Shown here: positions 45,001 to 57,221 of the stretch, piece after piece
Numbering within the stretch: position 1 is the stretch's first letter
Layout of the letters: the number at the start of each line of letters is the position of its first letter
Assembly: GCA_918807975.1 (NCBI GenBank)
Contig: OU964934.1
Coordinates: 558,001-622,000, forward strand
Origin: Aplidium turbinatum
Taxonomy: Eukaryota > Chordata > Ascidiacea > Aplousobranchia > Polyclinidae
Direction: 5' to 3'
DNA length: 64,000 nucleotides
Made by a program: the position numbers and the translations under genes
The notes under the pieces: model-generated
Databases searched by the model: none
What the model saw: only the letters and a program-made list of their open reading frames with translations
What the model was told of the DNA's origin: nothing

Positions 45001-47822
45001 TAGAGTGTACCATTTTGCAAAAAGTTTTCAGAAATTAGTGCGGCTATGTACAGTATTACGGGTTTCCACTTCTGTTAAAAAGCATTTAGGTGGAGTTTCA
45101 GAATTTTCTCGCCAAAACTGGGGTTCTGCCGCCATTTTGAAAAAATGTCGGCCAGATAAGATATCATGTAAATCTACAGCCTCAAACTGGCGCAATGTAG
45201 CCTAATCATGTAATATGTCGATTAGGGTTTTTGGGGTCGCAGAACACGAATCTGAAGTCAAAAACGCTCTACGGCAGCAATTTTGTAAAGTGAATTTTGA
45301 CATATACTGTAGCTGTGACCACACTGTTCTGGACTGCAGATTTACATGAAAAGAGCATCGTATTGTCATTTTAACCTTGAAATGCATGTATGCATAGGCT
45401 AAACTTTTCTAATCGGTGTGATTATATCAATCAGTATGAGGGAAAAATGAACATATATACTTTCTCGTGTAGGCTACTTCAGATCCGATGAAAACGTACT
45501 AACTAGTCTACAGTAGCCTGTAGGCTACTTAGTTACTAACCTATGAACGGCAACAGAGTAGGCTACCCCACGGCAGACCAAAAGGTTCGAAAAACAGAAG
45601 CAAACTCTCCCAACTGGGTAAATGGCTTACTTCTACACGACAAAAATTATCATAAGCTACAGTGACTCGAAGAGTAGCTAGTCATCCTACGCAAGTTACA
45701 ATATTCAAATCAGTTATGCCACTGAATGAGATAGCCAGTGAAGCACACCGGTCATTGGCACAAAGACCAAAAAGAAAGTACTTCCTAATTGGGAACTCTA
45801 GCAAAGACTAACTTAAGTGTTTCTAAGCTTCTTAAGCTCTGACATTCTAGCTAGGCTGTTGTTCCTCAGAGACGAAAGTCACAGAACGATCAACCAATCC
45901 ATCGTGATAGCAAGGGAGGAAATTTTCCCGGTATGGAAACATCATTTTGGCGTGGGTTTGGTATTTGGTAAGAAAAACGAGAAACAATCTGGAACAGAGA
46001 AGGAATCGTGTAAGGTTATTGTTAAAAATGCGGCTATAGACCGGCATCTGAGGAATTCGTATGCAACTTGGTATCAACTGGAACTTGATTCCAGGCGTGA
46101 GAGGAATAATAGTGATTCATCTAAAAAAAAGCTTGCGTGATATGGAAGAAAAGCTCAAGGATGCTCTGAATATATGTAAGACTACCTCGCGGTCAGTTCT
46201 CATGCATTCTGGTATCATTGACTGGGAGACAGATCTGGAACATCTAAAAAATCAGCTTCAGCGAGATCAAGTAGGTTGCGCATTGAGCAGAGATGCTATG
46301 TAGAAGAGACGGGATTAAGCTAGAGAAAAACGACACAGTGCAGCTGGTGAAAGGAAACAGAAAGAGGATGTTGCTGACAATCTTAAAACAGGAAAGTTGG
46401 ACTTAAGTACAGATGAAGAAACAGAAAGTGACAGTGACAACAGGAAAACTCCTGAAAAGAAGAGAAAGAAAATGGATACTATGTCGCCTACAGCTTTAAC
46501 ACCTGATCGGCTTGGATTGAGCTATCAGCAAAAAACAGTGTTCGTGGCTGCTGTGACTCAAGCGTCCGGCATACAAGTCGAAGATACTGATATCTCAGCC
46601 ACAACGGTTCATAGACTGGCTAATAACACTAAGCCCTCTCACTCCCAAAATATCAGAGAAGAGTTCCAGACCTCTGGTGTGGCAATAATTCACTGGGACG
46701 GTAAGATTCTGAAAATGAGAGGAAATGCTTCATTAGAACGGTGCTGTGTATTTGTGTCTGGCGTTAGGTTTGATGATGAAGGTAATGCAGAAATGAAGCA
46801 GCTGCTGGGAGTACCTGAGATACCAGATGGCACCGGATCATCTTAGGAACAGTCCGTAATAAAGTTGGTGGAAGACTGGAGAGTGAAAAGTGCCATTGGT
46901 GGTATGGTGTTTGATACGACAGCAGCCAATTCAGGAAAGTGGCAAGGTGCTTGTACATTGCTGGAGGCAACAATTGGGAAAGCAATTTGGAACTTTTTAA
47001 TCAAGAGTGGCTACAAATGCCAGTATCAGAATGGAAAAATTTCAAACAATTATAAGAAACTAAACAAATTCGCTTTGAACGTATGGGTGGTCAACGATAT
47101 TGTGGAACGGAAGAGCTATTCACTGATTTTATTGACAGGTGTTCTGACAAGAGCCACCAGCAAGCTCTCTTGCTTGTTGTGTTGTGCAATGTGCAAAAGC
47201 ACAGTGAACAGTTCTTAGTTTACAAAAAAGCTACCTTAGCCAAACTTAATTGTTAAAGAAATTCGTCAAGAATTCAGTGAATTGAGTGTGTGCATAACTC
47301 TGGTATTGTGTTGATGAAATACTGGGAATTGAAATCAGTCAGGACTGAAGCATAAGTATTAGCATGCACAAGAAACAAGGATGGATCATGTCTGAAAGTG
47401 ATTAACTCAATTTGTTTGTAAATAAATATTTCAAAAGTTTGACAATAGTTCAGGAGTATTCATTCTGGGGTGAGATATTCTTGGTCAGGTTGTGTCCATG
47501 TCTGTAAAATTTCACCATAAATTTTAAGTGGTAAAATTTCACTTTGCAAAATTGTTGTCGTAGAGCGTTTTTGACTTTAGACTCGTGTTCTGTGACCCCC
47601 AAAACCCCTAATCGACACATTACATAATTACATTGCGCCAGTTTAGGGCTGTAGATTTTCATGATATCTTATTTGGCCGCCATTTTTTCAAAATGGCGGC
47701 AGAACCCCAGTTTTGGCGAGAAAATTTTGAAACTCCACCAAAATACTTTTTAACAGAAGTGGAAACCCGTAATACATAGCCGTACTAATTTCTGAAAACT
47801 TTTTGAAAAATGGTACACCCTA
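45001..47822 (+). mobile_element. TAGAGTGTACC-ended DNA transposon, exact 8-bp target duplication, ~350-bp inverted ends
   Basis: The left end is TAGAGTGTACCATTTTGCAA and the reverse complement of the right end is TAGGGTGTACCATTTTTCAA. Similarity of the arms runs to about 45335 and 47485. TTCAGTAG is repeated exactly at 44993-45000 and 47823-47830, matching the hAT target preference nTnnnnAn; the termini also fit the hAT consensus YARNG. The interior carries a broken transposase-like gene. Confidence 0.93.
45817..47218 (+). pseudogene. Unclassified transposase-like protein, broken
   Basis: Frames in order: 45817-46140 (INQSIVIAREEIFPVWKHH, a basic linker), 46061-46303, 46397-46846 (acidic then KKRKKMD; TALTPDRLGLSYQQKTVFVA; SGVAIIHWDGKILKMRGNA; LLGVPEIPDGTGSS) and 46865-47218 (IGGMVFDTTAANSGKWQGAC then LLEATIGKAIWNF). 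HWDGK, LLGVPxxxxGTG and FDTTAxNxGxxxGACxLLE are the central blocks of a repetitive family I know from cnidarians and arthropods; FDTTA may hold a catalytic Asp. The C-terminal third (as seen at 1536-2087) is missing. At least three frame changes or stops separate the blocks. No hAT dimerisation motif is present despite hAT-like ends. Confidence 0.7.
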
Positions 47823-48179
47823 TTCAGTAGCCTACTCAATTCATGTCAATGGAGATTCTAAATAATTGTAGCCTATATCTTTTCGCAATTTGAATCCGCC
47901 CGCAGCTGTTAATCTCGCAGCAATACGGCCCTCATAGATAAAAGTGTGGTGATCCTTGATCTACGTGATTAAACTGAAACCAACAGATAAAATAGACAAG
48001 TAGATGGAGAGGGATTGGCCGGATAATTTCAGAATGAGGCTTGAATCGGAAATGCAAAGTAAGTTTTTGCAGACAGAAGCCAAAGATATTTTATCTGTTA
48101 AATCAGTTATCATAACAAAACAAGCTAATAGCGACTTTAAGTTTTGAAAAGTACTTTTTCGAGGTAGATTTTAATCGAT

Positions 48180-48500
48180 TTACGGCGGCTCAACTACAAC
48201 CTCATACAAATTGCTTCATACAAACTGCTTGTATTAATGTCACGCCTATTGCGCATGCGCGTAGTAATGTGCACTAATTGAAATGACCACCTTCTCGTGT
48301 TTTACTATGAAACCAAGACCAGAAATCTTCCAACATATTTAATGTGTTTTAGTACAGTAGCAAATAATATTGGAACTTTAAATGCCGTAGACAAAAAATG
48401 ACGTCCGTACTTTATCAAAGCAATTTTAAGCAAAAAGCAATTTTCAGGGTAAAGGGGTTTGGACGGAAATTTCCCAAATTTTTTCCCAGAGGTCTTAGAA
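48180..48500 (+). repeat. Dispersed repeat, copy 1
   Basis: Shares GCATGCGCGTAGT, ACCAGAAA, GTGTTTT(A/G)GTAC(A/T)GTAG, AAATAATATT and TTTGGAC blocks, in order and similar spacing, with 56490-56800. No coding frame. Confidence 0.7.
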
Positions 48501-48749
48501 AATGCTGTGGCATTCTAAACCCAGGGCTAAAGTTGGATTTGAAAAAAACAAACGATTAACCCCCCCCCCCCCCCATTATTAATGAGCATTATGCCAATGC
48601 AGAGCTTTTAAAATGTGTTTTGCATAACTTACAATATCGGACCTATCTTCATTATAAAGGCGAATAGGGTCCAGATCATCACAGAATATCAAAAGTTACG
48701 CAGATCGATCGCTTTTTTAATCTTCAAGATAACTTTTCTGGATTATGAA

Positions 48750-49170
48750 CTATCATGGCCATCTAAAGATACGGCCTGATTTGTCACATTTTGCAGAAAT
48801 TTCCAGGTTTTTCTAACTTTGGGCGAACGTTTAAATAAATTTTTCTAAAAATTACATTTTTGCGCTTTCTTTATTCTTTTCCCCAGATGACACAATAGGT
48901 TTTAATATCCTCACATGTTGAAAAATAAAGAAAATTTGATTTTGTAAATTTTAGTCAGACTGTTAATTTACAATAACAGTCTGATTTTGCGTTTTTCAAC
49001 TTACTTTTTCTCATTTGCTACTGCTTCCCCAAGGCAACAAAAAAGTTTTTTGTTATTAAGAAACCGCAAAAAGTAAAAACATCTCAAAAAATGTCAGTCA
49101 AGCACTAGCAGTAGCTGTAATCAAAATCTGCAAAATGTGACAATCAGGCCTCATCTCCAGGTGGCCATGG
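48750..49170. mobile_element. MITE-like inverted repeat
   Basis: CATGGCCATCTAAAGATACG then GCCTGATTTGTCACATTTTG near 48755 is mirrored near 49110-49165 (CAAAATGTGACAATCAGGCC then CCATGG). A related half copy with GGTGACAATTTGAGTTTTAA is at 53250-53460. Confidence 0.65.
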
Positions 49171-49223
49171 AACTATTAAGGGTGTGCGGAGGTGGGAGGT
49201 AAGGGGCCACAGGTCACTTAAAG

Positions 49224-49696
49224 CAGGGGTCCGCAAATACTTGTTGGCGCGACCCAAAAATCAATCGTTCTAAAGCTTCGCGACCCAAACTTGTCGGAAG
49301 CATATAAATTTGCGAAAAATTCTTTGCAATTCAATATCAATTCCAATACGGTCGTCTCCGCTTGTTAAGCCCACATCCGGACCGGACAATTTTGGGCTAA
49401 TTAAGCGAGGGACGATTCTCTGCCACTCATATACTTTCAGTAATTATAGAATAGACCAAATTGGGCTTAATAAGCAGATGGACCTATTAACTGCGGGCTT
49501 AATAAGCGGCGACTAGCCCACTACCATTGAAAGTGCAAATGTTCTTGTACAAAATTGTATGAAATTTACCACATCACAGAGTATTTATTTTTTCCATACA
49601 ACTTATATTGATAGCAAGTTTAAACTGTTTTGCGACCCACAGTGGATGGTCTCGCGACCCAAATTTGGGTCGCGACCCATTATTTGCGGACCCCTG
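49224..49696. mobile_element. hAT MITE with exact 8-bp target duplication
   Basis: Ends CAGGGGTCCGCAAATA and its exact reverse complement. ACTTAAAG is repeated exactly at 49216-49223 and 49697-49704. The subterminal GCGACCCA motif is repeated five or more times near both ends. Confidence 0.95.
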
Positions 49697-49704
49697 ACTT
49701 AAAG

Positions 49705-51170
49705 CATGCAATTCATCCACTTCAAACTTTTCGGTTTTGAAAACTGGAATGCAAGACAAGAAATAATAATGATATACCAAGAATACGTCACTAATGAAGC
49801 TTGTGATTTTCAAAACGTCGTGACCAACGAGTATTTACAAACGTATTTATGACATCATAATGGGTTTTTGTCGCATCAAAGCAGCCTGCTGTTAGGTTTT
49901 CGTGATTTAGTTGTAGGCGGAAGTCAGTAAGTTCAAAATCAGTTGAACAAAGGCTTGCTGTTTTGCGACCTGCAGACTTTATTAATTTTAAAAACAAAGT
50001 TATTTTTATTAGCTTCTGCATTAGGCTACTAAAATCTTTATCCTTATTGACTTGGAAGTCAACCATTGAGCGAGATTTTATCGTTTTATTGTTGCCATTA
50101 TGACGTTCATACATTAATTATTATTATTTTGTCTTCTTTACCAACGCTAACTTAATGATTATTATATACTGTATATAATTATTTTGTCTACATCGAGCTT
50201 AAAAAACACAATTTTTTGTTTTGTTAACAGCAATTATAGCCAAGAAATTTTATGTGACGGAACGGAAAAGTAAAGAAGTGTGTAGCTGGAAACAAAATTT
50301 TTAATTTTTTGACAACTAGTAAATTTTTTTGTTCATAAGCCTATAGTTTGGCTGTAGCCTACAAATGCTATATAAATTAGGCTACTGTTTACCCAGGCAC
50401 GCCACCGCTGGAATAACCGGTTTATTTTTCACTTGTGGCTATTCTAATTTTTAGAGGACTACAATTTTCACGTGTGTTGGGAATAGTGTACCAGTGTACC
50501 ACGCTTTTTAAGACGATCAGCTCGTTTCAATGAGATCTGATTTTGATGAGTTGGTTTTTGTTTTTATGTTGAAAAGTTTTTGGGTTTACCACAAAATTCG
50601 GTTTGATCCTTTCAACGGAAACGTAGAGTTTCACAGCACGTAGAGTTTCCAAATATAATTTACACTTATAACAATCAGCCATTTTGTGAACAGAGAACAT
50701 AACATACATTTTGGGCAGACGAAACCCTACTATATTTGAGAAACTTTTCGTAAAAACTTTTATGGGAGTGCTGCAGCACCGCAGCACACACTAGCGAGCC
50801 ACCCCTGCATTTATGCACAAGTATTTTAAAATTATTAGGGTATGAGATACTTGAAAGGTTCTGTTGTATAACCCTGCAACTAAACACTTGCAGGATGTCT
50901 GCTTTTTTCTTTTTTTCTATACGCTATCGATCATGCATACATTTAACGAAGAGAACCATACTAGAAATAGTTTTATAGCATGTTTTTTAAATCACTCCTT
51001 TACATTTTGCACAATACTTGATAAAAGTTGCAGTAAAAAGTTGCATGTAAAATAGAAATAAGTTGCAAAAAGTTGGAATATAAAATTCCTACAATCAGCT
51101 TAAAACATCATACTACATAAATTCTGAGTATTTAGGAAGCTGTAAAAAAAGTTGCAAAAGTTGCAAAAAC
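49705..51170. other. No gene seen
   Basis: AT-rich. GCGAGCCACCCCTG ending at 50808 resembles one hAT terminus read on the minus strand (CAGGGGTGGC); its partner is not certain. Confidence 0.4.
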
Positions 51171-51174
51171 TTGC

Positions 51175-51325
51175 CCTAGTCATCAGGCAAGCACGTCACG
51201 GAGAACAAAGAAACAGCGCAAATTCAACTTTTCTTAAATCAGCCAGTCAAGTAACAAAGTTCATCACAACTACACAGTAACAATTCAAGAGAACAATTGA
51301 CCCGCCGGAACAGTATTTAAGGACC
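51175..51325 (-). repeat. Dispersed repeat, inverse partner of 61975-62095
   Basis: In reverse complement it reads CTGTTCCGGCGGGTCAATTG, then TGTGATGAA, GTTGAATTTGCG, TGTTCT, and GTGACGTG with CTTGCCTGA, in the same order as 61975-62095. The pair brackets the SLC7 paralogue exons. Confidence 0.7.
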
Positions 51326-51894
51326 GATTTGGACACCAGCGGCTGCTAGATATACCGTTGAACTATAGAACATTTCTTGGGTGATTTTTAAATATATTTC
51401 ATTGCATGCAGACATTTCAAAAGTTTTCAAAAATTAAAATGCGTAGATCGTGTTTCATTATTCCAACACATCAAGCGCAAGCGTGGCATGCTTACGCCAA
51501 ACATACTTTGTAAAAAGTGATTGGTTACAATTAATCAATATTGAACTTTATGAACCATACATATAGCAAAGTAGTCCACTCAAAATTCGTGGTTTGGAAT
51601 TTGGAGACATGGCACCGTAGCAGACTGTTGACTTATCTGAAATAGCCAATGTGCAAAACGCGCTTGAAACAAACGATACTTTATAAAAGCGTTAACTGCG
51701 GCGACCACACTACAAAATCAGACGCTGGTAACCAAAATAAAAGAAGATATGGGACTGCATTATGCTTACTCTGAAATCAAAAATAAACGATACTGCGGCC
51801 CACAATAAACATGGTGCGAGTGCCGCTGTCTAGGACTATACAATATACATGTCTCTACCACATTGTTTGCAACTTTAATTTGTTTGTAACTCTT

Positions 51895-52131
51895 CTATAT
51901 ATCCTCGATCCCTTCTGTTTCAGCAATTTCCATCAACTTTTGTAAGAAGATGCTAAACTTTGCCATTCCAGGAATGTCTAGTTTTTTCGAAATGAATACA
52001 TAGTAGCACAACAGCACCACCACGTGTACACCAATAGCAACAAAGTAGTAGGGGCTTGGGTTTTGGAGAAAAGGAGTCACAATAAAATAAACGCACGAGA
52101 TGATAGTGAAGACGGGGCAGATGATTGGAAC
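51895..52131 (-). CDS. SLC7 paralogue, last exon
   Basis: The acceptor TTTTTCAG/GTTCCA at 52132 opens a phase-0 exon of 78 codons plus stop: VPIICPVFTIISCVYFIVTP, YYFVAIGVHVVVLLCYYVFI then SKKLDIPGMAKFSIFLQKLM. It aligns without gaps to the last exon of the complete gene (29485-29225), which has the same KRLEIPGMAKFNIFLQKLM tail. It holds the last two membrane helices. The frame is intact and the differences from the complete gene look mostly conservative, so it is likely under selection or recently duplicated. The preceding exon is at 61049-60843. Confidence 0.85.
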   Translation of the reverse strand, partial: VPIICPVFTIISCVYFIVTPFLQNPSPYYFVAIGVHVVVLLCYYVFISKKLDIPGMAKFSIFLQKLMEIAETEGIEDI

Positions 52132-52231
52132 CTGAAAAAACAACAAAAATAATCTTAGCATGAGTAAGACTTTTATTGGAAAACTGTAAAAAATTTTCTG
52201 CATTTTACAACATAAGTGGCATCTATTCCAG

Positions 52232-52400
52232 ATGGTGAGATGGCGCAGCGGACAAAGCGTTGGCTTTCCAATTTTGCAAACCTGGTTCGACTCTTGGCGC
52301 TGGTTGTTGATACACCGCTCACCCCACACTGGGTGTAGTAAATCGTGTAGGCATAATTGCTGAAGGAAAGGCGGCCAAGAGAAAAAAACTGGGCCACCCT
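52232..52400 (+). mobile_element. tRNA-derived SINE in the paralogue intron
   Basis: A-box-like GATGGCGCAGCGGACAAAGC near 52240 and B-box GGTTCGACTC at 52284-52293, with a following CCCACACTGGGTGTAGTAAA body. It lies directly upstream of the last exon of the SLC7 paralogue. Confidence 0.6.
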
Positions 52401-54600
52401 GGCTGAATATAATTAAAACCTTATCTTCTCATTTCTCAAAGCTCAATCAGTGCATATGAGACCTTTACTCTATTCTAGAAGGAGCAGACGAAAATTCGTG
52501 GTATGTTATGGAGGACAGTTTATTTAATTAAATGTATGAATACCAAAGAAATAAAACAAGTTAATAAATTCAAGCAAGTGTAAATAGTAGGCCATACTAA
52601 AATGTGACTTTTGATCTACTCTTTTGAAGTCTGATGACGTATTGTTCCTCAGCAAGGGTATTCAAGCTTTTTCCCGGAGGGCCAGGTTTGATATTGCCGA
52701 AGTGGTCGAGGGCCAAAAATATCTGATAATCTTGTTTTGTACAAGTGTAGTAATGTGTTATGTAATGTCATTCTCATACAACAAAGCAATATGCAGGTTT
52801 AAGTATTTTGTTAGGTTACATAGATATCACTGCAGACAATGGAATATCAGAAGCGACTCTAGATCTTGATCATTTCTCAGGCTTCCTATTGATGATGACA
52901 TAAAAACATAATTGATTTAAACATAAATTCCAACGTTGCTGATTTAATGGCAAATTTATTTAAAAGTGTATCGGACTACTACTCATTTTTACTTTCTGAA
53001 AATTTTCCTCAACTCTGAAACAACCAAAACCGCGGAACCGACGACTCTGCTGTGGTCATCGCTGTCTTTTCGGCGAACTAAGCAATCGCCTTGGGCAGCG
53101 ATGGCCAACCTTTTCACTCTAGAGACTGCCAAAAAAATTTAAAAATGTTTGCGGACTGGCAACAAAAAATCGTAGCCAAAAGGACAAATATGTATTTCAA
53201 ACCAAATTGGTCGTAATGCAAGATTTTAATATAGCCTTATATAGGCCATGACCACCTAAAGATGTAACCTGATTTGTTACATTCTGAAAACTTTTCCAGA
53301 TTTTACCAGCTTTTTATAACTGTCTGAATGAACTTTTCAAAAAATAATATTTCAACGTATTTATTATTGTCTTCCTCAGGTGACAATTTGAGTTTTAACA
53401 ACACCAGGCCTTGAAAAACAAAAACAACTTGGTTCAGAAAATTTCAGCAGACTGTTAGCCGTTTGCTAACATTGTGGTTAAACGTTGTTTTTAAATCGTT
53501 AGCGATCTACGACTGTAAACGATAATGATGGAAGTGTTACTAAAACACAAGTTAGACGGCCAGATTTGCCGTTGTTCGTCGATGGAAAAGATGATTTATA
53601 GTAGATATCTATTTAGATTTGAACAATATGCTGTAAGCACAATTGGAGAAGCCGACGTGAGCTACTTAGTTGAGCATGTTGTTATCGGGATAATCCTAGA
53701 TATAGGCCACTGCATACACAAGACTTTGATACTGCATACACAAGAAGATGCAATGGATTCAACGCAACCAGGCATCAAAGAAGTTTCAGAAATACGTGGC
53801 TCTGCTTCGTCATTCCATCCACGTTTTTGCCTTGTTTTAATTGAAACTAGAGATGAAAAACATTTAGGCCTACCAAGTAGCTGGTAGAAACAATCACCAT
53901 CAATTTGATTGTTTCGAAAGTTAGACACGAACATTCGCTTTCAGGAGATTACAGCATAGTTCAATCAGCCTGATGGAAATGAATGTCGCATGTAATGACA
54001 TCGATGAATAGATTGTTCATTCAAAAGTTTTCGTGCCGTGGATCTTGATGTCCTACAAATTTATGGTTAAAGTTTTTAGGCAGCCCTTTCAAGTGTTGAC
54101 TCACAATGCTCAGTAACGTGTTTAACTTTTTCCCAATTGCAATTCTATTTCACCAGCATTTTACAAAATGAAAGCGCACTGATGTTTTGAAACGATTGAG
54201 ATACCCTACAATTTTACAGTGATTGCTGGTGTGTTTGACTCTCGGATGCAGAGGAAGATCCATCAGGTAGCTTTGGGTGGCAAGATTTCAACAAAACACA
54301 ATGATGATTAGGTCTACACATTTATTCGACCTTGCAAACACTCTGTGTCCCTACAAAGTTACTTTTTGTGTTTTAGGTTGGGAGATCGCCCTCCTGGACC
54401 AGCCTCTACTCAGATAAACATCTTTGTAGATGCAAGTTTGGTGAGCTCATCTGGAAATATAGACTTGGATTTTGCAATCATCAAATTAAAATTTTTGGTG
54501 TGCTTGCTTACTAGTAGGTCTACAATATTCGTTTTCAAAGTAGAGCATAAAATTAGGGTAGAAATGTATAGTATTTTGCTGTTTTATGACTTCAATCGGC
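52401..54600. other. Intron sequence with hAT-like scraps, no gene seen
   Basis: CAAGGGTATTCAAGCTTTTT near 52655 and CAGCGATGGCCAACCTTTTC near 53097 resemble single hAT termini (CAGnGnTnnCCAACCTTTT). 53250-53460 matches half of the MITE at 48750. No coding exon is recognisable. Confidence 0.45.
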
Positions 54601-54617
54601 AAAAATTTGAGTTACAG

Positions 54618-54638
54618 AGAGAGAGAGAGAGAGAGAAA
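54618..54638. repeat. (GA)n microsatellite
   Basis: About ten GA units followed by TTTTATTTTGTCTGTTGC, which also follows a GAGCGAGAAA stretch near 17830, so the pair may be one repeat family. Confidence 0.8.
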
Positions 54639-55012
54639 CCTTTTATTTTGTCTGTTGCGAGAAAAGTATACGGTACAAAATATAGACAATGCAAATAAAA
54701 TAGCACCATAACTAGAATCTACAACAGACAGGAAGCAGCGAAAGACTATATTAGTCATCGAGTCAGCTGCTTCCCGTGTTGTTAATGTGACAAATGTCAA
54801 ACATCGGCATTACGTTGAAACCAAGATATGCGTTAAAATAGGATAAGCTTAAGTTCCGTAAAAAATGAAAACATAAAGTTGTTTACTGCTGCGACAGTCA
54901 AGTGAATTGCTATGATTTTATTCAAATATCAAAAAATATCATGCCCTACAAAAGTAGTAAGTTATGAGAAAAAAAACAAACAAAAAACTAAGCATAAACA
55001 AGAACAGAAACA

Positions 55013-55130
55013 GAAAAAAACTTTATTACAGAAACCGAAAAAAACTTTATAACTTTTATCGTTCACTTATTAAAAAAACTTTATTACAGAAACCGAAAAA
55101 AACTTTATAACTTTTATCGTTCACTTATTG
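55013..55130. repeat. Tandem duplication, 58-bp unit twice
   Basis: The unit starting AAAAAAACTTTATTACAGAA and ending TTATCGTTCACTTATT occurs twice in direct contact. Confidence 0.85.
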
Positions 55131-55889
55131 CTGTAAACTGTTGAGCAATAGAGCGCAGAAGTTGAAGCTTTGGTGGCCAATAACCTTGTGTCGCCTTGGG
55201 TGGAAATGTGTGGACCACTGCTGCGATGTGCGACCACTCAGTGAAATAAGCACAAGCAACTTGATGCGAAACAAATCATCAAAAGGTCAACTTCATTTAT
55301 TCAAAGTACCAAACCTTAAAAAAAATACGCTTTCTCAAGCCATCAAACTAGGGATTTCAGATTATGGGGATGCGCAACTACATCCGCTTTCGACTAATCT
55401 AGAAGGGTTACGATTTTTTCTGATTTACAAAATAATCTACTATTTTGCAGGAAGAGTGGAGTTGATTTTAAAGTAATTAATGGTTTTTAGTTGAAAGCAA
55501 GCCATTGGAAAGGCGTAAAAAAATGTGAAATTGGCAATTGACCCTTCTAGTGTTGCTGGAACGAACAGCTGAGTTGTTCGTCCCATAATGAGCTGTCCCT
55601 ATAATAAACAGTAAAAAAGCCATACGTAAATTCTTAAGCCAATACACTTAGGAAAGCCAAACCTGGCTTAAAAGAGCCAATTTAACTGCCTGGTTTCGAA
55701 GTAATTCAAACTTTCAGCAGGCATGTTTTTCGTCAGTCCAAGTAAGATCGATAACTTTAGCAAAGTGAATGTCAGAATAAGAAAACGCCTGATTCTTGAG
55801 AACAGGCGTGAGAGCCAATACGACGTGTGTCAGGTTAGATCATTTTAGCTCGAGCTGCAGTAATAAGAGAAACAAATTCTACTCAATAT

Positions 55890-56125
55890 TTACTTGATGT
55901 ATCAAGTTCCCTGTGGTGCAAATTTTTTTGTAGTTATTTATGTAGTTGCCTTTTCCTAATGTAATTTTACCTTCAAGAAGTTGAAATTTATTGCATTTTT
56001 ATAAATATTTTCAGATACCTGATGAGGGCTTAAGTTACACCGAAAACGTTCGACTGTTAAACTATTTGTACATATGTAAAATATATTGTTACAATGCTCA
56101 GCCCTGTTGGATTCTTGTGTCTTAT
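55890..56125 (+). mobile_element. Penelope-like 3' end fragment
   Basis: Matches the untranslated 3' end of the element at 57165-59460: CCCTGTGGTGCAAAT, GTAGTTGCCTTTTC, CTTCAAGAAG, the hammerhead-type core, and GCTCAGCCCTGTTG with CTTGTGTCTT. No coding part remains. Confidence 0.8.
56000..56078 (+). ncRNA. Hammerhead ribozyme motif, decayed stem II
   Basis: CTGATGAG at 56019-56026 and GAAA at 56042-56045 are kept, as are AAC and GTTA for stem III, but stem II (GGCTTAAGTTACACC) no longer pairs fully. Confidence 0.5.
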
Positions 56126-56276
56126 TCATATCTAACCTGCATGTAAAAGGTATAAATGGAAAACATCAAAAACTTCATTTTTGGTGGCTGGTTTGGGGAA
56201 AGCTTGAGCCCCCTTAGCCCCATGCTGGGTACGCTACAGGTGCCATCAATAGGATACTAGTCAAAGAAGTAGAAAG

Positions 56277-56490
56277 TAGGCTACCGCATTAAATTGATCA
56301 ATTCAAGTGCATTGTGAAGCGTTTGCCACACGGGTAAGTGTGGCTTCATCAGTGACTACATATCGACCATATCAAAGAAGGTTTAAAATTCTAGTTTTGT
56401 GAGAATGATGCGTATAGGCTACTTAAGAAACCGTACTTGTGTGGCAAAAGCTGTACAATACCCTTAGATCAATTTAATGTGGTGGCCTAG
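56277..56490. mobile_element. MITE with ~60-bp inverted ends
   Basis: TAGGCTACCGCATTAAATTG, GATC, then GCGTTTGCCACAC on the left is matched in reverse complement by TAGGCCACCACATTAAATTG, GATC and GCTTTTGCCACAC. No target duplication found. Confidence 0.75.
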
Positions 56491-56800
56491 TCTCTATTTC
56501 TTCAATACAAACTATTTGTATTTTCGGTACGCTTTTGTGCATGCGCGTAGTCATGCGCACAAATCCAAATAATCATTTTCCTATGGTTTAAGATGCACCA
56601 GGACCAGAAAAACTGTTTGCGGCAGTCTTGCAACATTATTAACGTGTTTTGGTACTGTAGTAAATAATATTTGAACTTTAAATGCGATAAACAAAAGTGA
56701 AGTCAATGCAATACCAAGCAATTTTACGCGAAAAGATATTTTTAGAGAAGAGAGGGGAAGAGTTTGGACAAAATTTTCAATTTTTTTTCTCTAGGCCGCT
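56490..56800 (+). repeat. Dispersed repeat, copy 2
   Basis: Second copy of the repeat at 48180-48500, same orientation. Confidence 0.7.
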
Positions 56801-57221
56801 TATTATATACTGTTGTATTGAATTACGGCTATTTGAGATTAAAATTAACTCCCTCCTTTACAAAAAAGCGGAAACTACCATATCAGGGATTAGAGAAGAG
56901 AGGTTGCCATTTCAAACCTAATTTTTTATACTAGAATACTGCAAATAGATACAGCAGGGTATGGTTAAACTTCACTTTAGAATGCTAAAAGTAAACTTCC
57001 AAAAAACGCCAAAAATAGCATATCAAAAATAGCCAAACGCTTAAAAAGGCCACATTTTTTGGATTTGGCATCAAAAGCGCCAATATGGCAATCCTGCACA
57101 GTGTGCACTGTATCAAGGATGCCAATCAAGGTCTCGCCTGGTATCTCGCCACTTCTTGTATATATACCAAAGACAGGCAAGACACAACAATAACACAGGG
57201 TTGAGCATCACAACAGTATAT

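Noticed and set aside
55141-55476. 111-codon plus-strand frame
   Set aside because: No domain, no splice or promoter support, and it follows a simple tandem duplication.
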